Assembly: GCF_004216665.1 (NCBI RefSeq)
Contig: NZ_SGWY01000002.1
Coordinates: 1 to 38,587, forward strand
Direction of reading: 5' to 3'
Source: Agromyces ramosus
Lineage (GTDB): Bacteria > Actinomycetota > Actinomycetes > Actinomycetales > Microbacteriaceae
DNA: 38,587 nt
Positions 33,430 through 38,587 of this stretch are shown here, in pieces. The notes beneath the pieces were generated by a model. The model ran no database searches. It had not been told where the DNA came from and saw only the letters and a program-made list of their open reading frames with translations. The translations under genes and the position numbers were made by a program. Every line of letters begins with the position of its first letter. Within the stretch, counting starts at the first letter, position 1.

Positions 33430-33550
33430 GGAGGTGCGCCCGCGTTCGCGGCATCGACGCCCCCACCGAGACGAACCGTGGCGGAGCCATGCCTGCTCCA
33501 TGCCATCAGCACCTGATCGCGGCGCGCCCACACGAAAGGGAATGCACCGC

Positions 33551-34447
33551 ATGTCACGCACCACCACCAAGCTCCTCGCCGCCCTCGCGACCGTGCCGCT
33601 CCTCGCGGGCCTGGCGGCCTGCGCCGCACCCGCCGCCGGCGAGACCGCGGGCGACGACGTCGTGAAGATCGGCGTCGTCGGCAAGAGCGACCCGCAGTGG
33701 GCCGCGTTCGAGGAGGCCGCCGCCGAGGCGGGCATCACGATCGAGCTCGTCGACTTCGCCGACTACGCGCAGCCGAACCCCGCCACGACCGAGGGCGAGC
33801 TCGACCTCAACCAGTTCCAGCACATCGTCTACCTGGCCGACTACAACGTGTCGGCGGGCGAGGACCTCGTGCCGATCGGCGCCACCGCGATCTACCCGCT
33901 CGGCCTCTACTCGACGAAGTACGACTCGGTGGAGGACATCCCCGCCGGCGAGACCGTCGCCGTGCCCAACGACGCGTCGAACCAGGCCCGCGCGCTGCTC
34001 GTGCTGCAGTCGGCCGGTCTCATCGAGCTGAAGAGCGGCGGCACGATCTTCTCCGACCTCGCCGACATCGACGAGTCGAAGTCCACGGTGAGGGTCACCG
34101 CGCTCGAGGCGTCCCTCACGCCGACGTCGCTGCCCGACGTCGCCGCCGCGGTCATCAACAACGACTTCGTCGAGGACGCGGGTCTCAGCTTCGAGGACGC
34201 CATCGCCCAGGATGACCCGACCGACCCCAACGCGCTGCCGTACGTGAACATCTTCGCCTCGCGCGCCGAGGACGAGGACGACGCGACGTACCTGAAGCTC
34301 GTCGAGATCTTCCAGACCGATCCCGAGGTGCAGGCCGGCCTCATCGAGGCGTCGGGCGGCACGGCCGTGCCGGTCACGACCCCCGTCGAGGACCTCCAGG
34401 ACTCACTCGCCACGGTCGAGGCCGACACGAAGGCCGCGAAGGGCTGA
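33551..34447 (+). CDS. metQ: Methionine ABC transporter substrate-binding lipoprotein
   Basis: A 298-residue NlpA/MetQ-family lipoprotein that captures methionine outside the membrane. The signal peptide ends in a lipobox LAGLAAC with the lipid-anchored Cys24. The mature part begins with VVKIGVVGKSDPQWAAFEEAAAEAGI and has NQFQHIVYLADYN, VAVPNDASNQARALLVLQSAGLIEL and YVNIFASRAEDEDD. ATG 33551 (AAAGGGA 9 nt upstream) is preferred to ATG 33542. First gene of metQ-metN-metI. Confidence 0.94.
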   Translation: MSRTTTKLLAALATVPLLAGLAACAAPAAGETAGDDVVKIGVVGKSDPQWAAFEEAAAEAGITIELVDFADYAQPNPATTEGELDLNQFQHIVYLADYNVSAGEDLVPIGATAIYPLGLYSTKYDSVEDIPAGETVAVPNDASNQARALLVLQSAGLIELKSGGTIFSDLADIDESKSTVRVTALEASLTPTSLPDVAAAVINNDFVEDAGLSFEDAIAQDDPTDPNALPYVNIFASRAEDEDDATYLKLVEIFQTDPEVQAGLIEASGGTAVPVTTPVEDLQDSLATVEADTKAAKG

Positions 34448-34546
34448 CGCCCGCGATCGATCCGACACCTCGATTGCGACGCGAGCGGGTGGTGGGCGCC
34501 GAACCGCGGCCCGCCACCCGCCTCGGCGTTCCGGAAGGAGCATCCC

Positions 34547-35575
34547 ATGGCCCTCGTGAGCCTCACCAACGTCACCAAGACCTACCCCGCGGCCGAGCGC
34601 GGCGGAGCGCCGGTGGTCGCCGTGGACGACGTCAGCCTCGACATCGAGCCCGGCGACGTCTACGGGATCATCGGCTACTCGGGCGCAGGCAAGTCCACGC
34701 TCGTCCGCCTGGTGAACGCACTCGAGCCCGCTACGTCGGGTCGCATCACGGTCGACGGCCGCGACCTCACCGAGATGCCCGAGCGCGAGCTCCGGGGCAT
34801 CCGGCTCGGCATCGGCATGATCTTCCAGCAGTTCAACCTGTTCGGGTCGAAGACCGTGTGGGACAACATCGCCTACCCGCTGCGGGTCGCGGGCGCGTCG
34901 AGGGCGGAGATCGCCGCTCGCGTGGCCGAGCTGCTCGAGTTCGTGGGCCTCGCCGACAAGGCGCGCAACTTCCCCGACCAGCTGTCGGGTGGGCAGAAGC
35001 AGCGCGTCGGCATCGCCCGTGCGCTCGCCACCTCGCCGCGGCTGCTGCTCGCCGACGAGGCGACGAGCGCGCTCGATCCGGAGACGACGCAGGAGGTGCT
35101 CGCGCTGCTGAAGCGCGTGAACCGGGAGTTCGGCGTCACCATCATCGTGATCACCCACGAGATGGACGTGATCCAGTCGATCGCGACGAAGGTCGCGGTG
35201 ATGGACGGCGGCCGCGTGATCGAGCACGGCGACGTGTTCGAGGTGTTCTCGAGCCCGCGGAACCCGTCGTCGCAGCGCTTCGTCGCGACGGTCGTGAAGG
35301 GCATCCCGTCGCCGGCCGAGCTCGCCGTGCTGCGTGAGCGGCACCAGGGCCGCATCGTCACCATCTCGTTCCGCGACGGCGACGTGTCGCAGGCGTCGGT
35401 GTTCCTCGAGCTCGCCGCGGCTGGGCTCGAGTTCGAGCTGGTGTACGGCGGCATCAACGACATCCAGGGTCGTGCCTTCGGGCACCTCACCCTCGCGATC
35501 CGAGGCGCGGATGCCGCGATCGACGCGGCCCTCTCGCGCATCGCGTCGCGCGTCGACGTGACGGAGGTGGACTGA
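34547..35575 (+). CDS. metN: Methionine ABC transporter ATP-binding protein
   Basis: A 342-residue ATPase subunit. Walker A GYSGAGKST, Q-loop FQQFNLF, signature LSGGQKQRVGIARAL, Walker B LLLADEATSALD, H-loop ITHEMDV. The C-terminal NIL domain (about 265-342) binds methionine for trans-inhibition of transport. Ribosome binding site GGAAGGAG. 99 bp after metQ; its stop overlaps metI as TGATG. Confidence 0.96.
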   Translation: MALVSLTNVTKTYPAAERGGAPVVAVDDVSLDIEPGDVYGIIGYSGAGKSTLVRLVNALEPATSGRITVDGRDLTEMPERELRGIRLGIGMIFQQFNLFGSKTVWDNIAYPLRVAGASRAEIAARVAELLEFVGLADKARNFPDQLSGGQKQRVGIARALATSPRLLLADEATSALDPETTQEVLALLKRVNREFGVTIIVITHEMDVIQSIATKVAVMDGGRVIEHGDVFEVFSSPRNPSSQRFVATVVKGIPSPAELAVLRERHQGRIVTISFRDGDVSQASVFLELAAAGLEFELVYGGINDIQGRAFGHLTLAIRGADAAIDAALSRIASRVDVTEVD

Positions 35576-36234
35576 TGGATCGCCTGTTCGAACTGCAGGG
35601 CGAGTTCTGGGTCGCCGCCGTCGAGACGCTGTACATGGTGGCGCTCACCCTCCTCATCGGCGGGTTCGCCGGGCTCGTGCTCGGCACCGTGCTCTACACG
35701 ACCCGGCCCGGCAGCCTGCTGTCGAACCGGGGCGTCTACAACGTGGTGAACGTCGTCATCAACTTCTTCCGGCCGATCCCGTTCATCATCTTCATCGCCG
35801 CGGTGCAGCCGCTGTCGCGACTCGTGATCGGCACCGGCATCGGCAACAACGCGCTCATCTTCGCGCTCTCGCTCGCGGCCTCCTTCGCGATCGCGCGCAT
35901 CGTGGAGCAGAACCTGCTCACGGTCTCGCCTGGGGTGATCGAGGCGGCGCGGTCGATGGGCGCGGGGCCGCTCCGCATCCTGCTCACGATCGTGATCCCC
36001 GAGGCGCTGGGACCGTTGATCCTCGGGTACACGTTCGTGCTCGTCGCGATCGTCGACATGACCGCCGTGGCGGGACTCGTCGGCGGCGGCGGGTTGGGCA
36101 CGTTCGCGCAGGTGTACGGCTACCGCCAGTTCGAGCCGGTCATCACGTGGGCGGCGGTGCTCCTCATCGTCGCGTTCGTGCAGGGAGTGCAGTTCTTCGG
36201 CAATTGGCTCGCGCGGAAGGTGCTTCGGCGGTAG
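35575..36234 (+). CDS. metI: Methionine ABC transporter permease
   Basis: A 219-residue inner-membrane permease with five helices. The EAA-loop VIEAARSMGAGPLRILLTIVIPEALGPLI contacts MetN. VDMTAVAGLVGGGGLGTFAQVYGYRQFEP is the strongly conserved MetI segment. Translationally coupled to metN (TGATG). With metQ and metN it forms a complete importer. A 10-bp-stem hairpin at 36352-36378 follows. Confidence 0.95.
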   Translation: MDRLFELQGEFWVAAVETLYMVALTLLIGGFAGLVLGTVLYTTRPGSLLSNRGVYNVVNVVINFFRPIPFIIFIAAVQPLSRLVIGTGIGNNALIFALSLAASFAIARIVEQNLLTVSPGVIEAARSMGAGPLRILLTIVIPEALGPLILGYTFVLVAIVDMTAVAGLVGGGGLGTFAQVYGYRQFEPVITWAAVLLIVAFVQGVQFFGNWLARKVLRR

Positions 36235-36351
36235 GTGCGCCGGAGCGCGCTGGTGCGGGTGCGCCGGGCGCCTGTGGTGCTCGTGGCGCTCGTGGTCGCC
36301 GACGCGCTCGGAGTCGTCCTCCACACGCGCGCCACGTGGCGGCACCATCCA

Positions 36352-36378
36352 CCTCGCGGTCGACGGATGACCGCGAGG
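36352..36378 (+). terminator. 10-bp perfect hairpin between metI and the next gene
   Basis: CCTCGCGGTC (36352-36361) and GACCGCGAGG (36369-36378) pair perfectly over a 7-nt loop, 117 bp after metI. There is no U tract. It also overlaps the -35 region of the downstream gene, so an operator role is an alternative. Confidence 0.4.
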
Positions 36379-36391
36379 CAGTCGGGCTGGG

Positions 36392-36397
36392 CAGGCT
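36392..36397 (+). promoter_or_regulatory. -10-like box CAGGCT of the hypothetical gene
   Basis: CAGGCT, then 7 nt (ACGCGAC), then ATG 36405. Confidence 0.4.
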
Positions 36398-36404
36398 ACG
36401 CGAC

Positions 36405-36842
36405 ATGACTCGACTCGATGCGAACGACGCGACGCGCGTGCCCATCTCGACCGACGACGACATCCGGCAGCGCGTCGCCGACCTGTTGCAGCGCGCGATC
36501 CGGCGGCAATGGTGGACGCTGTACCTCGACGAGAACGATGTGCAGCGCCCGGTGCTCATGCCGATGGCCCGATACCCGGAACATCCTCACGAACCGTGCG
36601 GCGACGACGGCACGGCGGCCGAGGTCATGGCGAACCAGCTCGAGAACATCGTCACCGGGATCGGTGCCGCGAAGGTGATCTTCGTCTGGGAGCGCCCGGG
36701 AACCGACGAGCTCACCGAGGCCGACCGGATGTGGGCCGGCGCGCTCGGGGCGGCCTGTCGCTCAGCCGCGATTGCGGTGAGGGCGCAGCTCCTTCTGCAC
36801 GACCGCGGCGTGCGCTGGATCGCCCTCGACGACGCCGTCTGA
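36405..36842 (+). CDS. Conserved hypothetical protein
   Basis: A 145-residue soluble protein that I do not recognise. It reads as an alpha/beta fold: helix DDDIRQRVADLLQRAIRRQ, strand WWTLYLDENDVQRPVLMPM, helix EVMANQLENIVTGIG, strand AAKVIFVWERPG, helix EADRMWAGALGAACRSAAIAVRAQLLLHD, strand VRWIALDDAV. That order resembles the small conserved proteins seen next to metal or peptidase genes in Microbacteriaceae, but no catalytic motif is evident. ATG 36405 is chosen from its -10-like box; the longer open frame upstream has no plausible start. Confidence 0.7.
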   Translation: MTRLDANDATRVPISTDDDIRQRVADLLQRAIRRQWWTLYLDENDVQRPVLMPMARYPEHPHEPCGDDGTAAEVMANQLENIVTGIGAAKVIFVWERPGTDELTEADRMWAGALGAACRSAAIAVRAQLLLHDRGVRWIALDDAV

Positions 36843-36943
36843 GCCGCCAGCTGCGCGCCCCAGACGTGTTGGCGGCTGCGCGGCGGGAGCTCGGCGAGCG
36901 GCCACCCGTGAACGGCATCTCCTGTGCGGCAATTGCATGGGGC

Positions 36944-36992
36944 GGCGACTCGCGAATGGCGACTTCATGGCCGGCGACTCGCCAGCGGCGAC
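36944..36992 (+). repeat. Two 20-nt direct repeats in the 3' gap
   Basis: GGCGACTCGCGAATGGCGAC (36944-36963) and GGCGACTCGCCAGCGGCGAC (36973-36992) lie 29 bp apart with three mismatches, in the 208-bp gap between the hypothetical gene and the HNH gene. The gap also begins with a loose GCCGCCA/TGGCGGC inverted repeat (from 36843). No gene is seen in it. Confidence 0.55.
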
Positions 36993-37050
36993 AGTGAAGA
37001 GACCGTGCCCGACGTATCCGCCGGACATCCCACGCGCCCAGCGCGACACG

Positions 37051-38439
37051 TCAGAACGGCGGGGCGTTGGGTGGAGCTGGATGAGGGCCCGCGGGTCCGG
37101 CCCGGTCGGGTGGGATCGAACGAGTCTGACTCGGCGCAGGACGCGCGGCAATGCGTAAGGACGGCTCGGTGACGTGTCGGCGACCAGCCGGAGAGCGCCA
37201 CTCGAGCCTTCCGTGTTCGAGATGTCGAACTGACCAGGACGTCTCGTGCTTCAGGTGGGGGTGTTGCGGGCAGAGGTGCGCCAGGTTGTCGAACGCGGTG
37301 CGTCCGTCGGCCGACCAGTCGGCTGAGTGGTCGACGTCGCAACGCGCCGCCCGGCGGTTGCACCCGGGGAAACGGCAGGTCTCGTCGCGCACACGCAGCC
37401 ACCGCACGAGGTCGGCCGGCGGGCGGTAGGTGGTGCGATCCACGTCGAGCACCGTGCCTGAGACCGGGTGGGTGAGCAGGCGAGTGAACGACGGGGCATG
37501 TGCCGCGAGGCGGCGGGCGGTGTCGGGATCGATCGGGCCGTACCCGTCGAGCTCGCCCGGTGCGTCGTCGACCCCCAGCAGGGTGAGCACCGGCACCGTC
37601 ACGTGCACCGTCGGGCGAATCGTGGCCGCGGCGACGTGGAACGCCTCACCGAGCGGCGGCACCCCGTGCAGCAGGAGATCGCGCGCGATGTCGGCCCTGA
37701 GCTGGTCGGGTGTGCGGGCATCCGTCGCGGGGTCGCCCGCATCGGCCGCCTGGTCATCGGCGACCCGATCGAGCCGGTTCCGGATCAGGAGCGCGTCACT
37801 CGCTGCGACGTGCAGGTGCAGCCACGCCATGCCGTCTCGCGCCGGATCGAGCTCGAGACGACGCTCTGCGCGGGCGCGTTCGTGGCGCTGGGCGATCGTG
37901 TCGGCCTGTGCCTGCTCGCGGAGCCGTCGCGCGATGCGTCGCAGGCGGGCGGCAGTGGTCGTCGCCGCTCGGCTCGACAACTCGAGGTCGAGGCGCGCTC
38001 GCACGTCTGCATCTTCGAGGCCGGCCGTCTCATCGATGATCACTCGTACATGGGTCTCGTCGAGCGCACCGGCACGGAATGCGGCGAGCGTGGCCGGGAG
38101 CACGGTCGCGAGCGTCCATGCCTCGGATACCAGACGATTCATCGTGCGCTCGGGCAGTCTCAGCGCGGTGGCGAGCTCGGCGACCACGGCCCGTCGGGCG
38201 AGATCCCGACGACGCGTCGGGGAGAGCGTCGGCGAGGTGAACGCCTCGGCGCTGCGCACGGCGTAATCGATTGCGAGGTTGATGAGGTCGACCCGCATCG
38301 CCGCATGCATCGCCTCGAGCCGCCGAGTCTGCGCCGCCGCGTCGATGAGCTCGGAGAGACCACCCTGCGCGATCGCGTATGGCGAGGAATCGCGTGCGCC
38401 GGCGACGATCGCTGGTGACTGGACCGTCGCGGATGGCAT
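37051..38439 (-). CDS. DUF222/HNH endonuclease (13E12-family), SOS-regulated
   Basis: A 462-residue protein. The N-terminal DUF222 domain (about 25-300) is helical, with LARRAVVAELATALRLPERTMNRLVSEAWTL and AAFRAGALDETHVRVI. The C-terminal HNH nuclease (about 345-420) has CRFPGCNRRAARCDVDHSADW, FDNLAHLCPQHPHLKHE and a treble-clef zinc site. The Pro-rich tail from about 435 (RSIPPDRAGPAGPHPAPPNAPP) is unstructured. This is the 13E12/REP13E12-like family abundant in actinobacteria, of uncertain cellular role and possibly mobile. Leaderless TAGAAT start, with a LexA box over the -35. Confidence 0.93.
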   Translation of the reverse strand: MPSATVQSPAIVAGARDSSPYAIAQGGLSELIDAAAQTRRLEAMHAAMRVDLINLAIDYAVRSAEAFTSPTLSPTRRRDLARRAVVAELATALRLPERTMNRLVSEAWTLATVLPATLAAFRAGALDETHVRVIIDETAGLEDADVRARLDLELSSRAATTTAARLRRIARRLREQAQADTIAQRHERARAERRLELDPARDGMAWLHLHVAASDALLIRNRLDRVADDQAADAGDPATDARTPDQLRADIARDLLLHGVPPLGEAFHVAAATIRPTVHVTVPVLTLLGVDDAPGELDGYGPIDPDTARRLAAHAPSFTRLLTHPVSGTVLDVDRTTYRPPADLVRWLRVRDETCRFPGCNRRAARCDVDHSADWSADGRTAFDNLAHLCPQHPHLKHETSWSVRHLEHGRLEWRSPAGRRHVTEPSLRIAARPAPSQTRSIPPDRAGPAGPHPAPPNAPPF

Positions 38440-38445
38440 GTCCTC

Positions 38446-38451
38446 ATTCTA
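38446..38451 (-). promoter_or_regulatory. -10 box TAGAAT of the HNH gene
   Basis: TAGAAT, then GAGGAC (6 nt), then ATG 38439 on the minus strand. Confidence 0.65.
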
Positions 38452-38458
38452 CCGGGAT

Positions 38459-38474
38459 TCGAACGTATGTTCGA
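38459..38474. promoter_or_regulatory. LexA (SOS) box
   Basis: TCGAAC-GTAT-GTTCGA is a perfect match to the actinobacterial SOS box TCGAAC-N4-GTTCGA. It covers the -35 region and spacer of the HNH gene promoter, where bound LexA would block transcription. Downstream to 38587 nothing else is evident. Confidence 0.88.
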
Positions 38475-38587
38475 TGGGTGTGGAGAACTCCCTGCTCGGA
38501 GCGCCGCGTCCAAATGGCACACGGCGCAGATGAGGGCCCGCTGCGGGCGGGAGATCGGTCACGGGCCCCGCGGGCGGCTGGGCAGGC

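Noticed and set aside
33436..33550. SAM riboswitch in the metQ leader
   Set aside because: Leader length and gene fit, but none of the conserved SAM-I, SAM-II or SAM-IV core sequences could be found by eye.

Overview
This window comes from a very high-GC actinobacterium, most likely the family Microbacteriaceae (an Agromyces-like relative is plausible, the genus is not certain). The evidence is strong G/C in third codon positions, ATGA/GTGA gene overlaps, a GTGA-overlapping DUF3054-pnuC pair, protein O-mannosyltransferase, a DUF222-HNH protein under a mycobacterial-type LexA box, and many apparently leaderless genes with TAnnnT -10 boxes. The window is chromosomal. It opens inside the last gene of an rRNA operon (5S rRNA), and there is no insertion sequence, phage gene or CRISPR array. 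No stretch over 300 bases lacks a feature.

Layout. 1-331: 5S rRNA 3' end, then five tandem terminator-like hairpins. 332-10059: mostly single housekeeping genes (thioredoxin-like DUF255 protein, DUF3054, PnuC, an RBBP9-type hydrolase, a methyltransferase, a J-domain/NERD fusion, an M18 aminopeptidase and two rhodanese-type proteins). 10170-14271: small membrane protein, L-serine dehydratase, DUF418-type membrane protein, then an autoregulated-looking HTH/Clp-N pair followed by a wrecked ABC-2 permease. 14294-17233: metY with a CoA-binding protein, isochorismatase family hydrolase and ABM monooxygenase. 17399-17811: guanidine-III riboswitch controlling a SugE/Gdx guanidinium exporter. 17876-21397: five tightly overlapping genes (DUF4386, DUF2178, XRE regulator, two zinc-free MDR oxidoreductases) behind one strong promoter with two matching operators. 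21402-24046: YeiH-family transporter and protein mannosyltransferase on the minus strand. 24136-33302: rsmI with a tandemly repeated 3' end, an MDR oxidoreductase, then metG-tatD-rsmA, a DUF4287 protein, ispE and an ABC-F ATPase. This is the usual actinobacterial metG-tatD-rsmA-ispE neighbourhood. 33551-36234: metQNI methionine importer with two dyads in its upstream region. 36405-38439: a hypothetical protein and an SOS-box-controlled DUF222/HNH protein.

How it works together. Methionine and sulfur metabolism recurs (metY, metQNI, metG, rhodaneses). Translation and rRNA maturation are represented by metG, rsmI, rsmA and ABC-F. The most interesting layers are regulatory: a recurrent leaderless promoter (xAxxxT followed by exactly 6-7 nt, then ATG/GTG) that fixes many start codons; two small regulator cassettes whose own promoters carry paired operators; a guanidine-III riboswitch; a perfect LexA box; and an over-represented decamer (GCGGCATCCG) that often forms palindromes in intergenic DNA. 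All positions were read by eye, and no database search was run.
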